DNA from: Pterobdella sp. o SKG-2022 | Taxonomy: Eukaryota > Annelida > Clitellata > Hirudinida > Piscicolidae | Direction of reading: 5' to 3' | Length of the DNA: 64,000 nucleotides | Assembly: GCA_964035795.1 (NCBI GenBank) | Contig: OZ038321.1 | Span: 17,127,548 to 17,191,547 of the forward strand | Shown: in pieces, positions 14,501 to 24,478 of the stretch | Position numbering within the stretch: position 1 is the first letter of the stretch | Layout of the letters: each line of letters starts with the position of its first letter | Notes under the pieces: generated by a model | What the model was told of the DNA's origin: nothing | What the model saw: only the letters and a program-made list of their open reading frames with translations | Databases searched by the model: none | Position numbers and translations under genes: made by a program

Positions 14501-17500
14501 CCATAAAAGTTACATTATAAAGAGCATGTATGATTCGAAGGTGGTCAAGGTACCTGAGTGAGCAGAACCCTGCAGTAGGCAAGCTGCTCAACAAGGGAGT
14601 TAAGGCGTACAGGCTCAAAAACTGGTGAGAAACCCTTTGTACGCCATTTTTTAGGTCATGTTTTTAGTTTTTGCTCATTGATACTCCTGTCATAAGTTTG
14701 TTTCCAAAATTTATATGAAAATAAATTAAAAATCGTGCCTTGTGAGATGAACTCTTACACTTGTTTGTTTTTAATTTCCAAAGATTTTTTGTTTTGTTGT
14801 TATCATTTTTATAAAAATTTACTTTTATTTAATAATTGAAAATTTAAATGAATAATTTATTATTTTTTCATATACAATTCACAGGGAAGCGTCAATGCTC
14901 TATTATTTATTAGCAGCAGATACGGGTCTTGAAGTGGCTAATTTTAACCTGGCGTTTTTATGTGAAGAAAATCATGTATGTTCTAGAAGGAAATTGACTT
15001 TTCAAGAGCTTTACATCAAGATGCAATCATTTTCATTAAAAGAGTTATAAACAAAATTTTTTTATTATGAGTGAAACGTGAAGTAAATTTTGTATAATAC
15101 CAAAACATCAACAACGTAACAAACTATATTCAAAGCAATATTTATAAACTATTTGATAAAAGCGGAAAAGCATAATGCTCATAACCTATCATCTATGTTT
15201 CACAATTCATATCAATCAAAACCTCCAGCAACAAAAAATTTTCGTTCAGCTGTCAACGTTTTAATGATATATTTCGCAACAACTGTACCCATCACAAATG
15301 ATTAGAATTCTCATGTGTAACAAATGTTTGCAGTATTATATAGATAACTGCATATCTAAAACCAAATATAAAATAAATTTAAATATGAAAACTCATCAAA
15401 AAACCTTCAAAATCAAATGGATCTAGCTACAGAATACCTCCAATTAAACAGATATATTCAAACCAATCTCCCCATCATAACACTGTTTACACCAATCTAT
15501 CACTAGGGATACCTGAGCTCAAACATGCAAAAGGAATGTGTGTATCGACACTTCAATATCTCTGCTCGGAGGTCAGACCAGAAAGATAACTCATATGGTA
15601 AACTGGTTTTAAATCTGAAAATTATTTGAACACTAAAGGTAATTTTATTAAGTACAAAGCTCTTTAGGTCTTTTGAATTTTAACGTACTTGATAATGTTA
15701 CTTTGTTAACGAAAAGCTTTGTATTTAATAAAATTACCTTTAGTGTTCAAATAATTTTCAGTATTTACTTTGACTAAAGAAGATTATTATGGTTTTAAAT
15801 CATTAGTGTTTGTTGAATTTGTTTGGTGGATTTCGTGTATTTAATACTATGTATTTTTATATAAAAACAGATTATTTTTAAAAAATTAATTTTTTATAAT
15901 TAATTATTTTAACGAAATTTTTTTTTTAAAAGTTATTTTTTGGTTCCCACCATTTTTCATTGTGCTGGTTTTGAAGCCGCTTCAAGTGTCTATTCGAACG
16001 ATTGAACGTCATAAAAGACGTTCTGTTTCTTAGTTTTTGAATAATTTATTTTAATTTTATATTTTTTATAAGTTCCAAATAATAAATTTCTCTGGAGTAT
16101 TTTAAATGAATCAAGCTTGTGGACAATAGAATGAACAATAATATATAAAAATACTTTTTTTTTTTGATTTAATTACATTTAATGATAATAGTTTTGCAAA
16201 AAACATTTTAATAAGAAAACTAAAAATATTCAAATTAAGGTGTTGATGTAAGAAAGTAAAAAAAAATAGTTTAAATATGAATGTAAACATGAAAGTCATA
16301 AACAATACAATGAAAACTAAAGAGAAAAGAAGGAATTTTAAAAAATTTTATTAAAAAAAGCTAAAGATATTGATAAAAATATCGAGAAAAAAATGAAGTT
16401 TTAGCCATCAAGACTAGAATGCAAAAAAAACTATAAAATAAACAACAAAATATTAATTAAAATTTCAAATGTTTCAGACTTGAAAAATGATTCTAATAAA
16501 ATCTTAATGAATCTCTTTCAATTTGAGAAAAAATAAAGACTACACAGCTGTCCAAGTTTGAAAACATCTTCGAGAAGAAGTAAAATTTAAAGAAGACAAA
16601 AAATATTGAAGTTATCTATAAATATATTCAAAAAATGCCATGAAAATAAGAATCTCATGAATGTGTTTCATTTGATCTTGTATGAACTTGAAAAAGTTCT
16701 TATTTTTTGTCTATTGAGGTATTGTGTTTCAAAAAATAAATAGAAATATTAGAATAACAGTGTTATGATAAAATTTCGTGAAAATAATTTTATGAAAATC
16801 AATTAAGTGAATATTTTCAATTAAAGACAATTCATTTTTTTTTAAATGGGTGTTAGAACAATTACTTTTCCAAAACTGAAAAAGAAAATGATGATTCAGA
16901 AGCCAATTGAGACTTTTTGAAGAATTTGTTCAAAAAATTTTCACATATTTCCAAATGTATGGTTTTTAAAAAAATTTACGGGTTTATTTTTATATAATTA
17001 GGAAAATAATATGCATGCTAGCGACATAATTAATGAAAGAATTTGACAATATAAAGTTTCACGATGAAACTTTTATTCAAAAAGTAAGTTGATTTGAAAC
17101 AAACCAGGAATTATTTATTTAAAATTAACTATCATATACTCTTCAAAAAGGGTTTTAAAATAACTTTTATTTTTTTCCCCATAATTATAAAACAAACTTG
17201 ATTTCTACTTCAATAAAAATGAATTTGTTGGCAATGCTTATCATTATCATTCCTAAGTTAATTTTTACCGTATGATCATATATTAAAAAAATGCAATTTG
17301 CATGTGAATAACAAAGAAAAGATCTTTGCAATTATTTTAATAAGACTTGTTTTTTAACGATTTCACATGCATATTAAATCAAGAAAGAATATTTGTTGTT
17401 GAATGCATCAAGAGTTGATGCACCCTTCAGCGCTGCCTCTAATACATTGTGTTGTAGACTTATAGAAGTCAAATTTTGTTTCCACACGTTTTAATTGAAT

Positions 17501-17702
17501 TTTTTGGTTCATTTTTTTTATTTTATCCCAATTTTTATCCTTTTCAAATTTTACAATCGATTAATAAATAATTTAACTCTCAACAGCTTGGTTGAAGCTA
17601 GCAGACCTGTATTACAACCAGCACAACATCAATATGGCAAGCAACACTTACGCCAGCACAGCCCTCAAAGGAGATCCACAAGTTAGTTCTATAATCTTTT
17701 AT

Positions 17703-17779
<77 letters not shown>

Positions 17780-20700
17780 GACCTCTCAAAAGTTAACTTC
17801 ATAATCACACAATTATTTGTAAATTCCTGTTGAGACTATGGAAACACCAATTAAATCGTGATCAGAATTTTCAAAAATTTAGTGTTAATGTTTTATGGTA
17901 AGGTCCAATAACAAAAATGTGTAACGAAAATATTCAAAATATAAACTTTTTCAAAGTTTCAAGTCAAGGAAAATTGTTGACAGCAGATGCATTATAAGTC
18001 TAAAAAGTAATAAAAATGTCTTTCAAGTAATGACATTCAGAATTTATTCCAGCTTTATAAATTAGGTAGATATCTACTTTTATGCACGGAAACAATTTTT
18101 TTATATATTCATCTTATACTTTAGAATATTAATAGTATAATTATTTTTATATTAACGTATACAATGAAAACTATGCGACAACTTTTTACGGCCAAAGAGC
18201 AGATTAATACTAGCAATGAAGCTTATTCTAATAATAATGTTGAAAAATTATTTGATAAAAGATTATCAATCAAATATAATGACGACGCACTTTTCCACTA
18301 CCTGTCATAAATTCAAAATTGAATCCATACGTTAAAGATGGGATTTTTCGACCTATCATTATGATCAAGAGTTGTCTTATGTGCCGTGGTGACTGGGTCA
18401 GACGTTTAGTCGTTGATCTTGTTACGTGACATCTTTTTTTCAATTTACTCGGCAACTTGAACGAGATAATCTAGTAAAGGTTTTCAGTCTCAAATGAATG
18501 GTTATCTGCTTTATAATTTCAAAACGATTTTGAGTTTTATTTCTTATAGATATACAGGTATTTGCTTAAAAAATACAAACCGTGAAAATTGTTTTAATTT
18601 TTTTGTTCAAATTCTCATGAGTTTGTATAATGAAACTCTTGGAAATCAAAACTGTTTTAAAGAAATTATGGATTTGGCCTACATTTCTATAACAATTTGA
18701 ATTATCACATTGAAAATTGAAATGAAAGTAAATAATTAGAATGTCACTATATAAATTTAGTTTTCAATAAAAGAAACATTTTTAAAAAAGTCACATAATG
18801 TTTTAAAAGTTTGCAATGTCTTTCAAAGGTTCTAAAAATTTTTTCTGCGGTAAGTTGGCATTCATGCCAACTATATAATGAAATCACCGTAATGTATATA
18901 TCACCGCAAAATATATATCGAATAATGATAAATAGAAGTTGAAAATTTGATTAAACACTATGTCCATGAAGGAAACTCTCATTCTGTAAAAAATTTATTT
19001 CTATATGGAAAATTTTTTAGTAAAAAATGAACGATACAAGTGTTCAAAGATTTGTGTTTTCTAGTGAAAAGTGATATTTATTCGATTTTATTCGACTTAC
19101 AATGCATTCTTTTTTCAGTAAAGTTTTTTATGAAAATTTTCATATAAAAAAAAACTTCAAAAATAATCATTTTTTATAATATTTTTTGCTTTCTTTAGGC
19201 TTTTTGAAAGGCATTTCATCTTTGAAACTTGAAAAAAAGACAGTTTTTAGAAAAAATTTTTAAACTCAAGCTATGTTTTACTAATAGTCCATTTAAATGC
19301 GCATACTTCAGGATACCGGTATTTAATAAAGTTGAATTCAACAAGAATTTTATATTTTTCAAAATTTATTTAAAAACTGTTTCATTTTGAAGTTTGAAAA
19401 AATCATGTTTCAAAAATTGAATTTTTGCATAACTATTTTCACACCAACTATATAACTGTCATATTAACTTTACAAGCGTTGAAATTTAAAAGGTGTTCAG
19501 ACCACATGATCTCATTATTCACTCCTAACACCACAGGGCCTCTTCAATCTAGGAATTTTAGTAGAAGAAGGAGTCGAAATCTCCGATGAAATTTGGAAAT
19601 CATTGGGTGTTCCATTCGATATATCAAGAAGCCATTACGCCTTGCTCCATCACATTTATGACAGGTTTCAGCCGTTGTGAAAGTTTCTAGTGTTTTGTGT
19701 TTCCGTATAGAAAATTTATCATTTTAGGCAATTTTTTGATCTACTTAGTGTGTGTTTCTAGATTTTATTTCTGGAAAGTTACCAGTGACTTAATTTAATT
19801 TTCGATTTCATTTCATTCAAAATTTTTTTTTTTAATTTTTTTTTTAATTTTATATTTATATATTTTTTTATTTCAAGTTTAAAATTATTATTTTCTTTTT
19901 GACTTACCAGGTGCAAGAATTCACGAAGGACAGATGCATATTGGCCATGTTTGCTTGCTCTTACCAGGGTTAAAATCATCGCTTTCTACTCTCAATACCA
20001 CTCCTGGATTTTGGTGTGTGTTATTTAACTATTTACTCTATTAAATTTGTTTGAACTTTAATGGAAAAGTCAGTTGTTTAAAAGATTTTAGTTTCATTCT
20101 TTTACATTTCGCAACTGTCTCGTTTCGTTAAGATTGTTTTGTTCTTTAGACGGGTTTTAAGTTAATGGAATTGAATCACGCACGTAAGAGTTTCCAATCA
20201 TAAAATTTTTCAAATGTTAATGAAAACAGATCCACTTGAGAACAATGGACCAAATTGATCAATCGATCATCATAGATTTAATCTTGCAATTGTGGAGTTC
20301 CTATAGCAAAAAGTGCCACAAGGCTTCAAATACTTTAGTTCTAAAAAGTTTTTCCGAGCAATTGATTGAAAGTTGAAAAGTATTTAATTTTTTATGACAA
20401 AAAAATTGAATTTACTCATTTTGGCAACAATGAAAAAACCAATGTGAAATTTTATTTATTTGTTTTTTTGTCTTAAAGAATATAGCGTCACAATTCATTG
20501 GTGTCAAACCCTGATCTCAATTATAACTTCAATTTATTTATCGCTAAAAGACTTTTTGAGAGTCTTCAATATCTTTTCAAGAAAAACACTTGGAACATTT
20601 TTAATAAAAAGTAATTTATTTTCGAGTGAGGAAATGGAAATTAATTTGTTCTTATTTTAAGTTCAAAATTTTAAAACTTGTGTTTTGTGTGTGTAGATCT

Positions 20701-21033
20701 ATTGTGAAAAAAAAATGTTTGGAGCCTTTTATTCTAAAAGATAACATGTTGAGCAAAAATTTTTTGGGAGAATTTCACAAAATATGCACTTTTACTGATG
20801 CAAAATCTTTCTTTATTATAAAGATCAATTGACTTCAAAACCACAAACATCAATAAACTCATGTTTTAATGATGTAGACGTGATGATGTTAATTTTAATA
20901 ATATCAACCACAAACACTGCAGACTTCATGCATAGCCATTTTCGTCCCTCTCATTCTCCTTATCAGCACCCACCTGGTTCGCAGTTCGAGGACAGTGAAC
21001 CAGGACTCATTTGAGTGGCAAAACACACTTTGA
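4437..21033 (+). CDS. SEL1L3: SEL1L3 orthologue (LamG-like domain plus Sel1 repeats, membrane-anchored), whole gene
   Basis: A gene of about 25 exons encoding roughly 1,000 residues (human SEL1L3 is about 1,130). Order: signal peptide, unique N-terminal region, concanavalin/laminin-G-like domain, Cys-containing linker, Sel1-type helical repeats and one C-terminal transmembrane helix. Nearly every exon aligns in order with vertebrate SEL1L3, for example DYNQAY, GVKRN, LGWYY, LLAADTGLEV, LKLADLYY and FNLGILVEEG. Junction phases agree from 8793 to the stop and from 4437 to 7322. Linker junctions between 7322 and 8666 are uncertain. The family is poorly understood; related SEL1L is an ER-associated degradation adaptor, but the same role here is not shown. 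Introns hold an inverted repeat (15615-15761), a fold-back element (6062-6276), a TA microsatellite (17706-17778) and a degraded SINE. Confidence 0.93.
6062..6276. mobile_element. Long fold-back (hairpin) element in a SEL1L3 intron
   Basis: A near-palindrome about 215 bases long with centre near 6167. The left arm contains GATTTTTATTTTTTCAAATA, then CATTTATTTTTATTCATCAA, then ACAGCCTTATCTTAATTCAT. The right arm carries the reverse complement of these blocks in the opposite order (ATGAATTATAAGGTTGTACT, TTTTGATGAATAACATG, GAATAAAAAATC). The arms are about 100 bases each and imperfect. This structure is typical of non-autonomous fold-back or MITE elements. Related fragments with the core ...AACCTTATCAT... 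or its complement occur near 7470 and 26520. Confidence 0.7.
6314..7322 (+). CDS. SEL1L3: SEL1L3 exons 5-8: concanavalin/laminin-G-like domain
   Basis: Four exons: 6314-6438, 6715-6830, 6928-6989 and about 7187-7322. Together they encode a beta-sandwich domain of about 145 residues that starts SFTYVFWIYIKDYC and ends near GGSDVAHSFEGYLGGVTFHR. The vertebrate SEL1L3 domain has the same layout: an aromatic first strand followed by YC, a middle strand QLHLEVF, and GGS near the end before a Gly-rich turn. Phases 1, 0 and 2 agree at the three internal junctions. The acceptor of the last exon has no clear pyrimidine tract, so its start may be 7187 or 7190. Such domains usually bind glycans or other extracellular ligands; no ligand can be inferred here. 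Confidence 0.85.
7750..8793 (+). CDS. SEL1L3: SEL1L3 exons 9-11: Cys-containing linker before the Sel1 repeats
   Basis: Three exons with approximate borders: about 7750-7834 (GDYCVTRCKF), about 8026-8197 (CHPYDDPLFY, SSALLDHAFKL) and about 8656/8666-8793 (QMPAIISLLKQSSCLGSDM, IYNYGF). The last aligns clearly with the vertebrate segment that leads into the repeats. The first two fit by cysteine content and position, but the phases at 7322/7750 and 8197/8656 do not close with the best-looking sites. A small missing exon or weaker sites may be involved. RNA evidence would settle these borders. Confidence 0.6.
8968..19664 (+). CDS. SEL1L3: SEL1L3 exons 12-23: Sel1 repeat region
   Basis: Exons: 8968-9085, 9464-9546, 9728-9835, 10551-10688, 10945-11039, 11958-12102, 13338-13462, 14541-14624, 14885-14975, 15507-15597, 17587-17681 and 19537-19664. 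All eleven junctions are phase-consistent. They encode tandem helix-turn-helix Sel1/TPR-like repeats with the usual A-x-x-x-L...G...A spacing, for example YYKKAAESKSPSSLYNLAL, YLEKAFSLGDPDAGHNLAHM and LYYLLAADTGLEVANFNLAF. Order and spacing match vertebrate SEL1L3 throughout, including FPGV/YPGVNR and the Cys-Val-Tyr/Trp-Arg block encoded at 15507-15597. Sel1 repeats are protein-interaction surfaces. Several donors are weak (GTTTGA, GTTTCT, GTTTGT), yet each closes the frame. Confidence 0.92.
11171..11322 (-). mobile_element. Degraded tRNA-SINE (family A-like) in a SEL1L3 intron
   Basis: On the minus strand the segment reads AGCTACCCGGGGCAG, an ACTTTAGACTGATTATC anticodon-arm-like part, and a box B-like TTTGAACCC. 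Near the end is GAAGCGTTGCATAAAT, which resembles the AAGCGCTT.ATAAATA tail of the intact copies. Divergence is high, so this is an old copy. The match rests on order of parts rather than long identity. Confidence 0.5.
15615..15761. repeat. Near-perfect 50-base inverted repeat (MITE-like) in a SEL1L3 intron
   Basis: The left arm at 15615-15665 starts CTGAAAATTATTTGAACACT and continues AAAGGTAATTTTATTAAGTA. The right arm at 15712-15761 is its reverse complement with about three mismatches. The arms are separated by about 46 bases. High arm identity suggests a recent insertion or recent gene conversion. It lies just after the exon that ends at 15597. Confidence 0.8.
17706..17778. repeat. (TA)n microsatellite
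   Basis: About 36 uninterrupted TA units in the SEL1L3 intron, 24 bases downstream of the exon that ends at 17681. Open frames called across it on both strands are low-complexity artefacts of the repeat. Confidence 0.98.
19911..21033 (+). CDS. SEL1L3: SEL1L3 exons 24-25: C-terminal region and transmembrane anchor
   Basis: Exon 24 (19911-20013) encodes RCKNSRRTDAYWPCLLALTR and continues to SQYHSWIL. Exon 25 (20923-21033) encodes CIAIFVPLILLISTHLV, a single transmembrane helix that continues from SWIL, then a short basic tail ending WQNTL and TGA at 21031-21033. The same Cys-rich segment followed by one helix ends vertebrate SEL1L3. The donor of exon 24 is GTGTGTG in phase 0. If it were not used, translation would stop at TAA 20026-20028 with a truncated helix, so splicing to 20923 is the better model. 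The cytosolic tail is shorter than in mammals. Confidence 0.85.
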
Positions 21034-22301
21034 ACTTTTTATTAACGAATGTCTCATGAATCAGAATATTCGAATACTTTATGGAATTTGTTGAACGTGA
21101 GTGTTCAGGGATATATTATATTTATAGAATTTTATTTTTCGGTTGAAGAATTCCATGAAGACTATTAAATAACTATCAATATAGTTTAGCGGGTTCGAAA
21201 ACTCATTCCACGACATAATCTCTTCAATTATTAATTTCACGTGAATAAACTGAATAGTTGTTTTTTTTTTATTTTTGATTTTTTTCTCAAATCAAACTAC
21301 GTATTTCGTAGTGATTGAAGGGTGTTCATATAACCAATTGTGATATCGCGGGAAAGATTGATGTGTTGGATGTTCTTTGTTTTTGACTCATCCAAAACAT
21401 ACGATGGTCGATGCAGTATTATAATGCTCATTTCATATTCAAAGGGTCATAAAAAAGCGAAAGTATCACACAAGAATTAATCTAAAATTTTTGAAGAATA
21501 TTCTAGATAAGAAATAATTATAAATTATTTTCCTGAATAACGTACTTCAAATGAATCATTTTTTTTCAATATTTCAGCATTACAATTTGAATAGACATTT
21601 TTTAAAATCTTCATACTTCATTAATTTTCACTTCATCATACCCCAAAAAAATAGGCAAGTTATTAATGTAACTGTTGTATCAAGTTAGGGTATTTAAGGT
21701 GACCAAGAACGAAATGGAGATAAAAATTCAATTTTTAATCACCTAATTTCTTGGCTTTTAAAAATGAAATAAAAACAGAATATGCTGCTGAATCGTTGAA
21801 ATATTGACTAGGTAAATAAGAAAGTATTGCTAAAACAAACATTTTAAAACCCTTCTCATAAACTCCATTATTGCAATCAAAGATTTCTTTAAAATATCTT
21901 TAAGCTATTTAACTTTTTAGTTCACAACAATCCATGTTTTGTTCCAAATAATATATAAAACTATTTATTATCTCAATTTCTTCAAAACAATGTCAATCTA
22001 TGCAGCACAGTATGTTTGCAAGCATAAATATTTATATATATCATAATTGCCTTGCTTACAACTATATAAGACTATATACTTTCTAAAAGAGGTTTTCTTT
22101 TTATATTTCCAAAATTGTCTAATAAAAACAAAAGTTTAACTATGTGTTATAAGATTAAGTTGTATAAACTAGCATAATCAATCGTTGAAAACATGCATAC
22201 TTCGTTGGATAAAAGTTTTTTCGAAAAAGCTTTTGTTTTGACATGGTAAATAGAAATCCGTCAGTTTTGTCAAACAAAAATAAATTAAATTTGTAACATA
22301 G
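21034..22301. other. Intergenic stretch between SEL1L3 and the second GPCR
   Basis: About 1.3 kb, AT-rich. It may contain the polyadenylation region of SEL1L3 and the promoter and first exon of the GPCR that follows. I could not identify a first exon with a convincing donor. No repeats stand out. Confidence 0.5.
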
Positions 22302-24478
22302 TCACTCCGTTGGGATTTCGAATGGTGAGAATGTCTTTCATGGCCTACGTTCTGCCTGTAGTGATACTGGTAGGTCTGTTCGGAAACTTTCTCTCCTTCA
22401 TTGTACTAGTGACACCTTCGATGCGTAAAACTTCCGTTTATTTTTACCTCACTATTCTGTCTTTATCCGATTCAATAGTTCTTATTGTTAGCGCTTTTAA
22501 AACATGGTTGAGAATTGTCTTCAGCTTTGAATTATTACATCAATCCAGCATATCTTGCAAAGTAATTTTCTTTTTTCTCAATCTTTCCTACCACACTTCA
22601 GCCTGGATTGTGGTTTTGGTGACATTGGATCGATTCGTGGCCGTCTGGCTTCCTTTCAAATCTGTCATACTCTGCACAGTTATGAGGGCTAAAATAGCCA
22701 CATGTCTTTTGGTTCTTATTTTGATAGCTTACAATAGCCACATATTAGTTTTATATGACCTTCATCCTCTCAACAATGCAACATATTGCCGTCTCAACCC
22801 AAACATCCAAGAGATATCCTCTACTCTACTTCACATCAAACTTTTCACATACTGCGTCATCCCATTCATAATCATTCTCACTTTCAATATTCTTATCAGC
22901 ATCAAACTGAAGCGAAAACCAAAAATTTTGACGAAGCCACAGTTTGACGACGAGCCCAGGTCCTCGTGCAGAGGGTACAGGCAGGGCATGGTGGTGAAAG
23001 AAGGCATCATAAGTAGATTCAATAGTGTTAAAAAATCAAAAAAAACATTCTACCAGAACAAATTGACTCATATTTTATTAGCCCTGTGCATCACTTGGAT
23101 TATACTCACCTTACCATACTGTTTGTTTTCAGTTGTCGTCACATCATTTTCATCAGATCCTGTTGTAAGGTTTGTGCTTTTTCAATACAATACAATTAAA
23201 AATTTGATTGTAGTCGCATAAACTTCAAGAGTTTCAAGACCACAAAGTTTATCATGTTACTTTAGATTCTACGACTATTTAAGTTGCTTTGTCTTCATTA
23301 ATTGAGTGAGTTAATTTGAAAGAACTTGAAAGAATTTGAAAGTTTTCTAAAGTTTCGCAAAGGCCACTATAATCAATTTTTTTGCTATTTAAAATTCAAA
23401 ATATAAATCTATCGGAACTTTAATGGAAAAATTATTTTTGATATTTTAAATGATATATGAACAATCAAAAAAGTTAACATTTGGAAAAAAAATCTCTTCT
23501 AAAAGGTCTTCCCTATCTTTTCAGTAAACTAAACGTGATTTATGGCAATTTTAAGTCACAACTGAGATAGATAAGTGTACAAATAATTTTGAATTGGGAA
23601 AAAATTATTTTAAAATTTTAATTGATCTTAAGGATTTCTGGATTGAAGAAAAAGTTCTGACAGCTTGTTTTCAATAAGTTCCAAAAAACATTGAGGCAGT
23701 TAGTCACTATAAATAACTTTGACTCTTTATGAATTAAAATTCTTTTACAACATTTTTTAGTTGGGTTTAAGTTCTTTTATATATAAGTTTTATTGGAAAT
23801 TTAGAAAGGTTTAAAATAATTTTGAAAAAGATGTCCAAAAAAAGTCAAAAGTTTTTTACCATAATAACTTTTCACCAGTTTTGCTAAAAATAAAAAATCC
23901 ATTGCATATTTTATGAGCTTGCCATGATGTTTTTGTAAAGTTATGAACTTTTTCAAAACTATACATCATGAGATGGATATCCAAAAGCTCTAGTTGCATC
24001 ATTTTGAGACGTGTCATGCTTTTGTGGTTTCCAGAGAAATTAAATTTAATCAATAGTAGAAGTGTTTGAATTTCAAATCAATTTTCATATCAAAAACCTT
24101 AAAATTCAATTATTTGTAGAACTTTGAACTTTTGATTAATTTAGAAGTTTTTGAAAATTTTTGAATTACCAAAGATTATTAGCTTTTTTATTAATTATTT
24201 TTTTCAGAGAAAGACAATTAAAAACAAAGGCGGTATGTTTTTTTTTTTTCTACACTAACCATTCCATCAACTTCTTCCTGTATTGTTTAGTAGGCAAAAA
24301 ATTTCGCACTCGATTGAAGCTTTTGTTTTGTAGAGAAAGAAAGTTTAAGTACAATCCATCTCAGAAGAGTAATTGCATTGAAATGGATAAAATTAATCAC
24401 AACCAATCACAACACGAGACGCTGAAAAAGCACTTCGTTGACAAAAAGCGTTTTAAGAATACTGAAAATAATTTTTAA
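22302..24478 (+). CDS. Class A GPCR, FMRFamide-receptor-like, near complete
   Basis: Two exons: about 22302-23169 (TM1-TM6) and 24208-24478 (TM7 and tail). The junction uses AG|GTTTGT and TTTTCAG in phase 2 and gives DPVVRERQLKTKAVCFFFF. TM1 has GNFLS, TM2 LSLSDS, TM3 ends LDRF (a DRY variant), loop 2 has YCRL, TM5 has a central Pro, TM6 has LTLPY without the usual CWxP, and TM7 has NHSINFFLYC. This last motif replaces NPxxY and is typical of invertebrate FMRFamide/TRH-receptor-like groups. The conserved Trp of TM4 is absent. The first in-frame ATG is 22322, leaving only six residues before TM1, and an acceptor-like ACATAG precedes 22302, so a separate N-terminal exon is likely. The tail of about 60 residues is Lys-rich. 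Confidence 0.87.

Noticed and set aside
17592..17804. Open frames across the (TA)n repeat on both strands
   Set aside because: The Tyr-Ile runs are artefacts of the repeat; only 17587-17681 is coding.
18270..18480. Less AT-rich segment with a GACTGGGTCAGACG string, possible old SINE
   Set aside because: The order of SINE parts could not be matched; similarity is too weak.
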